Shown here one piece after another: positions 17,125-26,089 of a stretch of DNA of 38,995 bases. Source of the stretch: Silicimonas sp. (lineage in GTDB: Bacteria > Pseudomonadota > Alphaproteobacteria > Rhodobacterales > Rhodobacteraceae); assembly GCA_022824525.1 (NCBI GenBank), contig JAJDZT010000070.1, positions 1 to 38,995 of the forward strand, written 5' to 3'. The position numbers and the translations under genes were made by a program. Positions within the stretch are counted from its first letter, which is position 1. The number at the start of each line of letters is the position of its first letter. The notes below the pieces were generated by a model that saw only the letters and a list, made by a program, of their open reading frames with translations, did not search any database and had not been told where the DNA came from.

Positions 17125-18486
17125 TCACGCATACCGCTTCCAGAAACGTGTTTGCATGCTGACGCAGGCGACCGCGAGTCCTGCTGTCAGACCTAGCCAA
17201 ATGCCCGGTCCCTCCCAACCGAAAGTGAACGCCAGAATATAGGCCACCGGCAGCCCAATGCCCCAGTAGCTAATGACCGCCATGATCATCGGTACGCGGG
17301 TGTCTTGCACGCCGCGCAGCATTCCGAGCGCCATGACCTGCCCGATATCGACAATCTGAAAGAGCGCGGCGACGGCCAGAAGAATAATTCCGACAGCCAG
17401 TATCTCGGGACGCGCAACATCAGTTGGATCAATGAAGAAACCGACCATCGGGCCTGGAACGAGGAGAAACGCGGCGACAATGACCACGAGAGCAATTCCG
17501 GCGAGACTCATACCTGCCAAAGCGGCGGCGCGCAGTGCCTCACGGTCGTTTTTGCCCCAGGCCTTGCCGACACGGACTGTCACCGCCTGACTGAGACCCA
17601 ACGGGACCATGAAACTGATGCTGGTGATCTGCAGGGCAATGCCATGTGCCGCGAGAGGAATTTTCCCAAGCCATCCCATCATGACACTCGATGCCGCGAA
17701 AAGACCGGTTTCGGCTAGCAATGTGAGGCCAATGGGAAGTCCGAGGCGAAAGACATCCCGCATCGCTTCGGGGTCGGATCGATGGAAATTCTTCAGAAGT
17801 TCGTGTTCCGGCCGTTTGCGGAGCGCATAGGCCAGGAGTGCGATCAGACTGACGAGATGGCTGGCAAGCGAGGCAAATCCGGCCCCCTCGATGCCGAGTT
17901 CGGGCATTCCGAAATTGCCGAAGATGAGCAGGTAGTTGATGACTGCATTCATGCAGGCCGCGCCAATGACGGCGAGGAGAATGGCTCGGGTCAGTTCAAG
18001 AGCGGCAAGATAGCTTTTCAGAACCTGAACCAGAAGTGCCGGAATCAAGCCCAAACCGAGATATGGCATGTAGATGCCCGCTTGCCGCGCGACGTCCGGT
18101 TCTTGACCGATTGCCAGCATGATCGGTTCCATCACGAAAAACACCGGTACAAGAAGCAGTCCGAATCCAATGGACAGCCAGAGACCCATGCGGGTGACAC
18201 GACGAACCTGGCGTTCGTCCTCTTGTCCGAGGGCGCTTGCGATCATGGGTGTGACAGCCCACGCGAAACCGGAACCGAAAATGAAGATAATGAAGAACAC
18301 CGGGCCGGAGACCGATAACGCCGCCAAGTCCGTGATGTCATACCAACCAAGCATCACAGAATCCGTCACACCAATAAGAATCTGTGCGACGTGACTGCCA
18401 ATCAGCGGCAGGCCCAGCGCCAGGAGAGCACGGGCTTCAGCGCCGACGCGGGCGCGCGGCGTGTTTGGAACATCTGCGGGTTGCAT
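17125..18486 (-). CDS. MATE-family multidrug/Na+ efflux transporter
   Basis: 453 residues with 12 hydrophobic segments in two pseudo-symmetric halves. The first half begins ALLALGLPLIGSHVAQILIGVTDSVMLGWYDITDLAALS, the second DVFRLGLPIGLTLLAETGLFAASSVMMGWLG, both typical of the NorM-like branch. Such pumps expel cationic drugs and toxins in exchange for Na+ or H+. The gene follows the VOC gene on the same strand, with a 12-bp hairpin between them ending 12 nt before this ATG. It may therefore share the SoxR-type promoter of the VOC gene by read-through (inference). No clear Shine-Dalgarno is seen. Confidence 0.93.
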   Translation of the reverse strand: MQPADVPNTPRARVGAEARALLALGLPLIGSHVAQILIGVTDSVMLGWYDITDLAALSVSGPVFFIIFIFGSGFAWAVTPMIASALGQEDERQVRRVTRMGLWLSIGFGLLLVPVFFVMEPIMLAIGQEPDVARQAGIYMPYLGLGLIPALLVQVLKSYLAALELTRAILLAVIGAACMNAVINYLLIFGNFGMPELGIEGAGFASLASHLVSLIALLAYALRKRPEHELLKNFHRSDPEAMRDVFRLGLPIGLTLLAETGLFAASSVMMGWLGKIPLAAHGIALQITSISFMVPLGLSQAVTVRVGKAWGKNDREALRAAALAGMSLAGIALVVIVAAFLLVPGPMVGFFIDPTDVARPEILAVGIILLAVAALFQIVDIGQVMALGMLRGVQDTRVPMIMAVISYWGIGLPVAYILAFTFGWEGPGIWLGLTAGLAVACVSMQTRFWKRYA

Positions 18487-18498
18487 GGTTCGCGCTAT

Positions 18499-18542
18499 AA
18501 ACCCGTGGCGTCGTTTGGGGCAACGGAAATCGCCACGGGTTT
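18499..18542 (-). terminator. Long hairpin between the VOC gene and the MATE gene
   Basis: A perfect 12-bp stem, aaacccgtggcg (18499-18510) with cgccacgggttt (18531-18542), and a 20-nt loop. On the minus strand it ends in TTT and lies 12 nt before the MATE start codon. It could be a partial terminator for the VOC transcript or an attenuator of MATE expression. Confidence 0.6.
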
Positions 18543-18552
18543 CACGCTAGGA

Positions 18553-18933
18553 TCAGTCGTATTGCACCACTTCGATTTCAATCCCGTCGGCATCATGGAA
18601 GTAGAACCGTCGGCCCGGTTCGTAATCGGCGTGGCTTTTGGGTGTGAAGCCCTCGGCCTTGACGCGTTCCTCAACGGCATCGAGATCATCCACCACGACG
18701 GCCCAGTGATTGAGGCCGCCCTTGGTTCGGTAGCTCTCATTCTTCGGATCCGGTGTCTCGGGGTATGTGAAAAGCGCGACGTAGGTGTCGTCACTGCCGA
18801 TATGCACCGTGTAGCCCGTTTGCATTCCGGGGCCTTCCCAGCGGATCGTCCAGCCGAAGACACGTTCAATCCAAGCGGCCGTGGTTTTCGGGTCGCTGAC
18901 TGTCATGTTCAAATGTTCAAGTCTTGTTGCCAT
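18553..18933 (-). CDS. VOC-family (glyoxalase/bleomycin-resistance fold) protein
   Basis: 126 residues, one vicinal oxygen chelate module of two beta-alpha-beta-beta-beta units: MATRLEHLNMTVSDPKTTAAW..VFGW, and GGLNHWAVVVDDLDAVEERVKAEGF..YFHDADGIEIEVVQYD. Candidate metal ligands are His7, the His of GGLNHWAVVVDD and the Glu of GIEIEVVQ. AGGAGG precedes the ATG. Members include glyoxalase I, dioxygenases and drug-binding proteins, so the substrate is open. A SoxR-like operator overlaps its promoter, which suggests a role against redox-cycling or electrophilic compounds (inference). Confidence 0.88.
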   Translation of the reverse strand: MATRLEHLNMTVSDPKTTAAWIERVFGWTIRWEGPGMQTGYTVHIGSDDTYVALFTYPETPDPKNESYRTKGGLNHWAVVVDDLDAVEERVKAEGFTPKSHADYEPGRRFYFHDADGIEIEVVQYD

Positions 18934-18961
18934 GGGGCACCTCCTTTTGAAGATGCTTTCT

Positions 18962-18992
18962 TTGGTAATTCCTCAAGTGCACTTGAGATCAA
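18962..18992 (-). promoter_or_regulatory. SoxR-type operator within a 19-bp-spacer promoter of the VOC gene
   Basis: A perfect 16-bp palindrome ctcaagtgcacttgag (18972-18987) lies between a minus-strand -35, TTGATC (18987-18992), and a -10-like TACCAA (18962-18967), spaced exactly 19 bp. The wide spacer with the dyad inside it is the hallmark of MerR-family activation. The half-site and flank CTTGAGGAATTA match the E. coli soxS SoxR box (CCTCAAGTTAACTTGAGG) as I know it. No soxR gene is in the window. Confidence 0.75.
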
Positions 18993-19046
18993 GCAGAAAG
19001 TTGCCTTTCGCGTTTACCGCTGGTGACGCCCATGGGTGCGGGGTTG

Positions 19047-19547
19047 TCAGTCGCGGATTTCTTCCGGCGAAACGCCCCAGAGAACACCTTTGCGAACCCA
19101 GCCGCGTTTGCCATTCGCCGCGATCCGGCACCAATCCAGATCACATGTTCCAAGACGCGCGACGACCCCTGCTTCGGCATAGGCGTTCACGGCTGCTTCC
19201 TTGCCGGGTTTGACCCGTAGCGGCGTGAGATCGTTTTCCACGATGACGTGCCGCGCTCCGGAGAGAAGGGAATAGTGCACCCAGCCGCCTTGGCCGTCAC
19301 GATCCTGAACCCGGCGCCAGTGGCCGTGCTCGCCAGTAACTTTGAGAGGCATGTTGCGACGCTTGAAGACCCAGTCGATCCGGTGGCTGAGGGACGGGCC
19401 GCGCCGCACGTTACCTTCCTCGGCTTTCAATGAAACAAACCGTGGAATCGGGAGGTTTGTCACTTTCCCACGCTCTGCGGCCACGGCGTGCGTTGCCAAC
19501 GCAGCCATCAGGGTTGCCGCAAACACCCGCAAAACGATCCTATTCAC
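19047..19547 (-). CDS. Exported SH3-domain protein
   Basis: 166 residues from GTG 19547, which has AGGAGG about 7 nt upstream; the longer frame to 19616 is rejected. A signal peptide (MNRIVLRVFAATLMAALATHAVAA) is followed by two bacterial SH3-like repeats. The first is FVSLKAEEGNVRRGPSLSHRIDWVFKRRNMPLKV...WRRVQDRDGQGGWVHYSLL; the second is LTPLRVKPGKEAAVNAYAEAGVVARLGTCDLDWCRIAANGKRGWVRKGVLWGV. The family is thought to bind cell-wall peptides or act as a periplasmic scaffold. It is divergent from the dehydrogenase gene. Confidence 0.85.
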   Translation of the reverse strand: MNRIVLRVFAATLMAALATHAVAAERGKVTNLPIPRFVSLKAEEGNVRRGPSLSHRIDWVFKRRNMPLKVTGEHGHWRRVQDRDGQGGWVHYSLLSGARHVIVENDLTPLRVKPGKEAAVNAYAEAGVVARLGTCDLDWCRIAANGKRGWVRKGVLWGVSPEEIRD

Positions 19548-19663
19548 TGCCCTGCCTCCTCTCACTGATGCGCCATTCTCATGACGGCGCTTGTGCCAGC
19601 GTCGGTTCCTTGCCACTTTGACACGGACGAGCGTCCAAGAAAAGACGGGAGGACAGGGATATC

Positions 19664-20650
19664 ATGCCGAACAAGCGCCTGAAGGTTGTGGTGACACGGC
19701 GATTGCCGGAAGCTGTTGAGGCGCGGATGTCCGAGCTGTTCGAAGTGACGCTTTCTCGGGACGATGCCCCGATGACGCGGGAACAACTTACCGCAGCCAT
19801 GCGGGACGCCGATATCCTGGTTCCCACCATCACCGATCAGATCGATGCAGGTCTTTTGGCGCAAGCGGGTGAGAACCTGAAACTGATCGCGAGCTATGGA
19901 GCCGGGGTCGATCATATCGATGTGACCACGGCGCGACAGCGCGGCATTCTCGTTTCCAATACGCCGGGTGTCGTGACGGAGGATACCGCCGACATGACCA
20001 TGGCGTTGATCCTTTCGGTGACCCGGCGCATTCCGGAGGGCCTTTCCGTCATGCAGAAAGGAGATTGGGATGGTTGGGCGCCCACCGCATACCTGGGTGG
20101 TCGCCTTGGGGGGCGTCGCCTTGGCATTCTGGGGATGGGCCGGATCGGGCAGGCGGTCGCGCGGCGCGCGGCGGTGTTCGGTTGTCAGGTTCATTATAAC
20201 AACCGACGTCGATTGCGTCCGGAAATCGAAGAGGAATTGCAGGCGACGTATTGGGAAAGCCTCGACCAGATGGTCAGTCGTGTCGATATTCTTTCCATTC
20301 ACTGTCCACACACGCCCTCGACCTTCCACCTGATGAATGCCCGGCGTCTGAAACTGATGAAGCCGAATGCGGTGATCGTGAACACGTCGCGTGGTGAAGT
20401 GATCGATGAAAACGCATTGACCCGTATGCTCCGCTCAAACGAGATCGCCGGGGCCGCGCTCGATGTGTTCGAGTACGGAACCGAGATTAACCCGCGTCTT
20501 CGGGAACTACCGAACGTTGTGCTTCTCCCGCATATGGGATCCGCCACGCTGGAAGGCAGGGTCGAGCAGGGCGAACGCGTGATCATCAACATCAAGACCT
20601 TCGAAGATGGGCACAGGCCACCAGATCTGGTGGTGCCTGCGATGTTGTGA
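19664..20650 (+). CDS. D-2-hydroxyacid dehydrogenase (glyoxylate/hydroxypyruvate reductase type)
   Basis: 328 residues. The Rossmann motif is LGILGMGRIGQAVARRA (about residues 151-167). The second strand ends in VHYNNRRRL rather than an acidic residue, which suggests NADPH preference. The catalytic triad is visible: Arg in VIVNTSRGEVIDE, Glu in EINPRLRELPNVV, His in LLPHMGSAT. This fits the glyoxylate reductase/D-glycerate dehydrogenase branch, reducing glyoxylate or hydroxypyruvate. Its TGA overlaps the ATG of the next gene (TGATG), so the following lipoprotein is translationally coupled. Confidence 0.9.
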   Translation: MPNKRLKVVVTRRLPEAVEARMSELFEVTLSRDDAPMTREQLTAAMRDADILVPTITDQIDAGLLAQAGENLKLIASYGAGVDHIDVTTARQRGILVSNTPGVVTEDTADMTMALILSVTRRIPEGLSVMQKGDWDGWAPTAYLGGRLGGRRLGILGMGRIGQAVARRAAVFGCQVHYNNRRRLRPEIEEELQATYWESLDQMVSRVDILSIHCPHTPSTFHLMNARRLKLMKPNAVIVNTSRGEVIDENALTRMLRSNEIAGAALDVFEYGTEINPRLRELPNVVLLPHMGSATLEGRVEQGERVIINIKTFEDGHRPPDLVVPAML

Positions 20651-21315
20651 TGGTGAGCGTTCTGGCCGTGAAGAGAGCTTTGCGTGCGACCCTTCCGGGT
20701 CTGGCTGTTCTCGCCGCTCTCTCGGCCTGTTCACGCCCGCTCACGACCGCTGAAGAGGCGTTTGCCAACGACCTGTTCGGCGAGGAACTCGACACCAGCA
20801 AGGTGCGTGTCGCTCAGGGACTTGGCATTGCACCTCTGTACCGAACGGCACCGGCGAATGTGACACTCGTGGAAGGAACGGACCGTGCTTGCCTACGCAC
20901 GCCTCAGCCGCGGGGAGCGCAACCTCCGCAAGCCTTTGCGGTAGGAAACCGGATTCATTTCGAGACCGGCCTTTATTCTTCGGACATGGTCATACAGTGG
21001 CCGGAACGCCTTCGTGTTCCACAGGCGCTGGTTCTGGCGCATGAGTTGACGCATGTCTGGCAGTGGCAGAACCGGGAGCGCACTGGCTATTCGCCCGCGC
21101 GGGCCGTGGCGGAGGCCATCGAACTCGCCGATCCCTATTTTTCAGAAGGCGATGCGCCGTTCTTCAGCTTTGGCTACGAACAACAGGCGGCCATTCTGGA
21201 AGACTACGTGTGTTTTGCGTTCGCCAACCCGGATCACCCGCGCAGAGCGGAACTTCGCGAGATTCTGGAACCCGTCTTCCCTCTGGATCGGTTTGACGCC
21301 GTGCTGGCTCAATGA
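20650..21315 (+). CDS. Putative lipoprotein with zincin-like HExxH motif
   Basis: 221 residues. The ATG at 20650 overlaps the previous stop. The signal ends in a lipobox (LAALSACS), so a lipoprotein is likely. The central motif LVLAHELTHVWQWQ contains HExxH, the zinc-binding signature of zincin peptidases, but no confident third ligand is recognised. Related Rhodobacteraceae proteins have been labelled vgr-related; I do not take that as a function. It overlaps the next gene by ATGA, forming a tight three-gene unit with the dehydrogenase and an MFS transporter. Confidence 0.75.
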   Translation: MVSVLAVKRALRATLPGLAVLAALSACSRPLTTAEEAFANDLFGEELDTSKVRVAQGLGIAPLYRTAPANVTLVEGTDRACLRTPQPRGAQPPQAFAVGNRIHFETGLYSSDMVIQWPERLRVPQALVLAHELTHVWQWQNRERTGYSPARAVAEAIELADPYFSEGDAPFFSFGYEQQAAILEDYVCFAFANPDHPRRAELREILEPVFPLDRFDAVLAQ

Positions 21316-22505
21316 TCGCTGGCGGCAATGTCGCGCTTTATCCCTGGTTCAAGTTCTTTCAGAACCTGCTTTTCTGGCAGGCCACCTGGTTCCTATTTTT
21401 TCAATCGGAACTGTCGGCTGCGGAAGCGGTGCTGATCTATGTTTTCTATGACATCGCGACCACGATCTTCGAGGTGCCTTCGGGGTATTTGTCGGACCGG
21501 GTCGGACGACGGTTCACGTTGATCCTCTCTGCTCTTGCCGGGGGATTGGCAGCGGCGTTGCAGGCATTCGGTTCGGAGTTCTGGATGTTCGCGCTAGCTC
21601 AGGCGGCCTTGGGCATGCACATCGCCTTTGCTTCTGGCACCGACAGCTCGCTTTTGTACGAGTCGTTGTCCGAAGATGGCCGCGAATCTGAAATCGAAAC
21701 ACATGAAGTGCGAGCTTGGCGCTTTAGTTTTGTTGCTCTTGCCATATCGGCCGTTGCCGGTGGAGCGATGGCGCATGCCGATTTGCGGCTTCCGTTCGTC
21801 GCCACCACGGTCGCGTTCGTGCTCCTTTTCTTTGTCGTGCTGCGGTTTCGGGAGCCAGCCAAGAAACGTCCCGTCGTCGGCGAGTGGGCCCGGTTGGACG
21901 CGCTTTGGGCGGCGTTTCGGAGGCCGGTTCTTCTCTGGCTCTTTGGTTTGTCGGCGTTCATGTATGGCTACAGTCATCTTCCTTTCGTATTCGGTCAGCC
22001 GTTCATTCTTTCAGCCTTGGACGGATTGAACCTTTCGTCCGAGGCTCCGCTTGTTAGCGGTGTGGTGACGGCATGCATGATGCTTGTCTCCGTCGCGACC
22101 TCGTGGCTTGCGCCTGGCATACGCGGGCGGATCGGGCTGGCCGGCATCCTCTTGCTGGCCTTCGGGTTGCAGATCGGGCTGGTGGCCGGGCTTGCGCTGA
22201 CCGGAAGTGTCTTTGCGATTGGGCTTCTGCTTTTGCGAATGGTGCCGGACAGCTTTTCGCGGCCGTTCATACTGGCCCGTATCCAGAAGGACCTGACCGA
22301 CGAAGTGCGCGCCACGTATCTGTCCATCCAAAGCCTCGCCGCTCGGGTTTTGTTTGCTGCGAGCCTTTATGTTGCGTCGGGAGAGGCGTCCGACGTTGGC
22401 GTAATGAGCCATGCAGAAATCAGCGTTATTCTGACCGGTTATGCAGTGGCTGGCACCATCGCCTTTGCGACCTTGGCTGTGGCTGCGCGTCGCTCCGGTC
22501 TTTGA
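21312..22505 (+). CDS. MFS transporter
   Basis: 397 residues with 12 hydrophobic segments; ATG 21312 overlaps the preceding TGA. MFS motif A is seen as VPSGYLSDRVGRRFTLILSALAGGLAAALQ after helix 2. The short N-terminus WFKFFQNLLFWQATWFLFFQ and the DIATTIFEVPSG helix are typical of a bacterial MFS subgroup without a known substrate. It ends 22 nt from the convergent gene at 22528 and no terminator is obvious between them. Confidence 0.85.
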   Translation: MIAGGNVALYPWFKFFQNLLFWQATWFLFFQSELSAAEAVLIYVFYDIATTIFEVPSGYLSDRVGRRFTLILSALAGGLAAALQAFGSEFWMFALAQAALGMHIAFASGTDSSLLYESLSEDGRESEIETHEVRAWRFSFVALAISAVAGGAMAHADLRLPFVATTVAFVLLFFVVLRFREPAKKRPVVGEWARLDALWAAFRRPVLLWLFGLSAFMYGYSHLPFVFGQPFILSALDGLNLSSEAPLVSGVVTACMMLVSVATSWLAPGIRGRIGLAGILLLAFGLQIGLVAGLALTGSVFAIGLLLLRMVPDSFSRPFILARIQKDLTDEVRATYLSIQSLAARVLFAASLYVASGEASDVGVMSHAEISVILTGYAVAGTIAFATLAVAARRSGL

Positions 22506-22527
22506 CGCGGTATTGTTGGTCTTGGGA

Positions 22528-23391
22528 TCAGAACCACTGCCCGGGTTCCATCAATCCCAGGTCGAGAAGCTGCTGCGACTTCCACTCGAAGGGGACGGAG
22601 TTGTGCCAGCGAAATGTGGAAATGTCGAAACGGCTTCCGGGATTGCTGCGCAGCGCCTTGGCCGTGCGAAACGAGACAACGGCGGCGGTCAGATTGTGAT
22701 GCCACGGGCAGGAGAAGGTGTTCAGTTCATCTTCGGACCATGTGTGATCATCCAGAAATCGCAGACCCTTCTTCGTGCGTACCAATGAAATCCGATCAAT
22801 ACGCCGCCGGACTTCGTCTATGTGTTCCTCGAAGCGCCACCGGAGCCCTCCGTAGAAATCCAGCTGCCGATCCTTCGGACCGTCCTCACCGTTTCGAGCC
22901 AGTGCGTAGTAGCCTGACCGGTCGAGATGCGCATCTTTCAAACTGACGGCGTTGTCCGCTGCTGCAAGGTCCCCTGCATAGACATCCACAACATAGGTCA
23001 ACATGGAGAAGCGTCGTTCTTCGGCATGGAACGCCAGCATTTCGCCGATCGTGCGTGTCTCACTGAAAGGGTAGAAAAGGTACTCTGCGTTGTATCCGTA
23101 AAAGAACCAGGTCTTTTCAGGCAATGCTGGCACAATGCCGTTCACGATGTCGGGCGTCGCGCCCACCGCAAGGGTCGGGAAGTCGACGCGGATGACGTCC
23201 TCCAAGCCAGCTTCGTCATATTCCAGCTCTTCGGGCGCGAAGAGGATCACGGTCTTGAACCCTCTCGAAAAGTGATGATGGAGCGTCGATGCGACTTCCA
23301 CATCGTCTTCCGCGATGACAACGGACACAGGTCCGCCGGCCTTGGTAATCGCTTCGTCGCTTCTTGCGCTTTGAAGGCTGGAAAATCGCAT
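22528..23391 (-). CDS. Conserved protein of unknown function, possibly GT2-like
   Basis: 287 residues without a signal peptide or membrane segment. I do not recognise it firmly. An N-terminal VSVVIAEDDVEVASTLHHHFSRGFKTVILFAP segment looks like the first strand and helix of a nucleotide-sugar (GT-A) fold, and YVVDVYAGDL could hold the D-x-D-like acidic pair. Later blocks rich in aromatic and charged residues (HLDRSGYYALARNGEDGPKDRQLDFYGGLRWRFEEH; HNSVPFEWKSQQLLDLGL) look well conserved. A glycosyltransferase-like role is a weak inference. It is divergent from miaB. Confidence 0.6.
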   Translation of the reverse strand: MRFSSLQSARSDEAITKAGGPVSVVIAEDDVEVASTLHHHFSRGFKTVILFAPEELEYDEAGLEDVIRVDFPTLAVGATPDIVNGIVPALPEKTWFFYGYNAEYLFYPFSETRTIGEMLAFHAEERRFSMLTYVVDVYAGDLAAADNAVSLKDAHLDRSGYYALARNGEDGPKDRQLDFYGGLRWRFEEHIDEVRRRIDRISLVRTKKGLRFLDDHTWSEDELNTFSCPWHHNLTAAVVSFRTAKALRSNPGSRFDISTFRWHNSVPFEWKSQQLLDLGLMEPGQWF

Positions 23392-23502
23392 GATCTACGC
23401 TGTATCCCTTGGCTTCTGCTTCTTTTCCAATGGCGTCGCGCTCTTGGCAAGGGCAGAGGGCGCGTGTAGGACACGTTGCCTGAACTCCTCAAGGATCAAA
23501 AG

Positions 23503-24813
23503 ATGTCTGAGCCGAAGAAGCTTTTCATCAAGACGTATGGCTGTCAGATGAACGTCTACGACAGTGAACGCATGGCTGAGGCGCTGGGCGGCGAAGGATA
23601 CGTGCCGACGGATCGTGCGGACGATGCGGACATGATCCTTTTGAACACATGTCACATCAGGGAAAAGGCGGCGGAGAAAGTCTATTCCGAACTGGGCCGG
23701 TTTCGCGGGTTGAAAGAGGAAAAGCCGGACCTGAAAATCGGCGTTGCCGGTTGTGTGGCCCAAGCCGAAGGCGCGGAGATCATGGAGCGTCAGCCGCTGG
23801 TTGATCTTGTGGTCGGCCCGCAGAGCTATCATCGACTGCCCGAACTCGAACGGAAGGCCCGAAACGGTGAGAAGGCGCTCGACACGGAATTTCCGGAAGA
23901 GGACAAGTTCGACCATCTCAAGGGCAGACCGAAGGCTGCGCGTGGACCGACTGCTTTTCTGACGGTCCAGGAAGGGTGCGACAAGTTTTGTGCCTTCTGC
24001 GTGGTGCCTTACACCCGGGGAGCGGAAGTTTCGCGTCCGGCGGACAGGGTGATCGCAGAAGCGCACTCGCTGGTAGAGCGCGGCGTGCGGGAGATCACTC
24101 TCCTTGGGCAGAACGTGAATGCCTATCACGGCCATGACGACGGTCTGGCGGGGTTGATCTGGGCCTTGGACAAGATCGACGGACTGGAACGAATTCGTTT
24201 CACGACGAGCCATCCAAACGACATGGACGAGGCGTTGATCGAGGCTCATGGAACATGTGCGAAGTTGATGCCGTATCTGCATCTGCCGGTGCAGTCAGGG
24301 TCGGACCGGATCCTGAAAAGGATGAATCGGAAACACACGGCCGAACAGTACATAAGGCTGATCGAGCGTATTCGTTCGGCCCGCCCCGACATTTTGCTGT
24401 CCGGAGACTTCATTGTGGGTTTCCCGGAGGAGACGGACGCTGATTTCGCAGACACGATGACGCTGATCCGGGAAGTTGGCTATGGGCAGGCCTATAGCTT
24501 CAAGTACTCGACGCGGCCCGGCACTCCTGCTGCGGAACGCGAACAGGTTGCTGAAGAGGTGAAAAGCGCCAGACTTCAAGAGCTTCAGGCATTGCTGACC
24601 GACCAGCAAAGGGCCGCGCAAGATGCGATGGTTGGCCGTAAGGTCAGTGTTCTTTTTGAGAAACCTGGACGCGAAACCGGGCAGATGGTTGGCAAATCTG
24701 AATATTTGCATGCCGTCCATGTCACAGCACCAGATATTGGGGCCGGAGATATTCGACCTGTTCGCATTGTGGCGTCGAACCCGAATTCGTTGTCGGGTGA
24801 AATCGTGGGCTGA
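23503..24813 (+). CDS. miaB: tRNA (2-methylthio-N6-isopentenyl-adenosine-37) synthase MiaB
   Basis: 436 residues. ATG 23503 has AAGGA upstream; an upstream frame from 23476 is not needed. The N-terminal UPF0004 domain carries three cluster cysteines ([23 protein letters not shown]). The radical-SAM domain has the CxxxCxxC motif as [15 protein letters not shown], followed by [11 protein letters not shown] and [11 protein letters not shown]-terminal TRAM domain covers the last ~65 residues ([21 protein letters not shown]). It adds the methylthio group to i6A37 of tRNAs reading UNN codons. phoH follows, the usual alphaproteobacterial order. Confidence 0.96.
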   Translation: MSEPKKLFIKTYGCQMNVYDSERMAEALGGEGYVPTDRADDADMILLNTCHIREKAAEKVYSELGRFRGLKEEKPDLKIGVAGCVAQAEGAEIMERQPLVDLVVGPQSYHRLPELERKARNGEKALDTEFPEEDKFDHLKGRPKAARGPTAFLTVQEGCDKFCAFCVVPYTRGAEVSRPADRVIAEAHSLVERGVREITLLGQNVNAYHGHDDGLAGLIWALDKIDGLERIRFTTSHPNDMDEALIEAHGTCAKLMPYLHLPVQSGSDRILKRMNRKHTAEQYIRLIERIRSARPDILLSGDFIVGFPEETDADFADTMTLIREVGYGQAYSFKYSTRPGTPAAEREQVAEEVKSARLQELQALLTDQQRAAQDAMVGRKVSVLFEKPGRETGQMVGKSEYLHAVHVTAPDIGAGDIRPVRIVASNPNSLSGEIVG

Positions 24814-24936
24814 TCGCTCGATTTCACCGCAACATGTCGTGAAGGTTTGGTAAAACTTTACGAGATATGCTTGCGCCCGTGAAAAACCCTTGGCACGATC
24901 AGTTCAGATGCAGGTTAGAGAACGGAGTTTCTGTAT

Positions 24937-25959
24937 TTGTCCATTCGCGCGCTGAGCCCGACAGCCCCGACCCAAAGCCAGGACGCCGACATGCTTGAGA
25001 CGCGTCTTGAATTCCCGGACAACCGCCTGCTCATCGATCTATTTGGAGAGTTCAACCGTAATCTCGCCCAGATCGAGCAGGCGTTGAGCGTGCAGATCAT
25101 TCACCAAGGCAACCAACTTGCCGTCTACGGTGAAGCGGGCGCGATCGCCAAGGCCGCCGAAGTTCTGCAGGCGCTATACGTCCGCGCGGAAGCGGGCCGC
25201 GAAATTACCCCAGGTGACATTGAGGCCGAGATACGGATGGGTGGCACGGATGAGAAGGCGCGTCCGACGGATCAGATGGAATTGTTCCAGGGCGGCCGGA
25301 TCGAGGTAAAGACACGCAAGAAGACGGTCGAACCGAGGACAGAGGCGCAGAAGGCGTATGTCCGAGGGCTTTTCGAGAATGAGTTGGCCTTCGGGATCGG
25401 TCCGGCTGGTACCGGCAAGACCTATCTGGCTGTTGCCGTTGGCGTGAACCTTTTCATCGGGGGCCATGTCGACAAGATCATCCTGTCGCGGCCCGCGGTC
25501 GAGGCGGGCGAGCGGCTTGGATTTCTACCGGGCGACATGAAGGACAAAGTCGATCCTTACATGCAGCCGCTCTATGATGCGTTGCATGATTTTTTGCCTG
25601 GAAAACAGCTTGGTAAGCTGATGGAAGAAAAGCGGATCGAGATTGCCCCGCTGGCGTTCATGAGAGGCCGTACCTTGGCCAATGCATTCGTCGTGTTGGA
25701 CGAAGCTCAAAACGCGACACAGATGCAGATGAAGATGTTTCTAACCCGCCTTGGTGAAGGCAGCCGCATGGTGATTACCGGCGACCGCAGCCAAGTCGAC
25801 CTGCCTCGCGGCGTGACATCCGGTTTGCACGACGCCGAGCGGTTGTTGAAGAACATCGATAACATCGCCTTCAATTATTTCACCGCGAAAGACGTGGTTC
25901 GCCATCCTCTGGTCGCCCGTATCATTGAAGCCTACGACAAGGATGATCCCGCAAAGTAA
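24937..25959 (+). CDS. phoH: PhoH-like ATPase (YbeZ type)
   Basis: 340 residues from TTG 24937, which has GGAG about 10 nt upstream. An ATG at 24991 (MLETRLEFPDN) with AGGA upstream is a credible alternative that would drop 18 residues. An N-terminal KH-like part precedes the P-loop NTPase: Walker A GPAGTGKTYLA near residue 153, ILSRPAVEAGERLGFLPGD, Walker B VVLDEAQN, and sensor ITGDRSQVDLP. PhoH/YbeZ acts with YbeY in RNA and ribosome maturation. The usual next gene, ybeY, is absent; a TetR gene follows instead. Confidence 0.93.
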   Translation: MSIRALSPTAPTQSQDADMLETRLEFPDNRLLIDLFGEFNRNLAQIEQALSVQIIHQGNQLAVYGEAGAIAKAAEVLQALYVRAEAGREITPGDIEAEIRMGGTDEKARPTDQMELFQGGRIEVKTRKKTVEPRTEAQKAYVRGLFENELAFGIGPAGTGKTYLAVAVGVNLFIGGHVDKIILSRPAVEAGERLGFLPGDMKDKVDPYMQPLYDALHDFLPGKQLGKLMEEKRIEIAPLAFMRGRTLANAFVVLDEAQNATQMQMKMFLTRLGEGSRMVITGDRSQVDLPRGVTSGLHDAERLLKNIDNIAFNYFTAKDVVRHPLVARIIEAYDKDDPAK

Positions 25960-26089
25960 ACGCGGGCCCTCAGTTTCTTTCCCACTGACGCCCTTCGACG
26001 GGTGCTCGCAAATATCGGCCCCCGTCTGACCCTTCGGTCCGGTGGGTCGATGGACGTGACGCTTCGGAAACCGAACCAGCATCTTGAAA

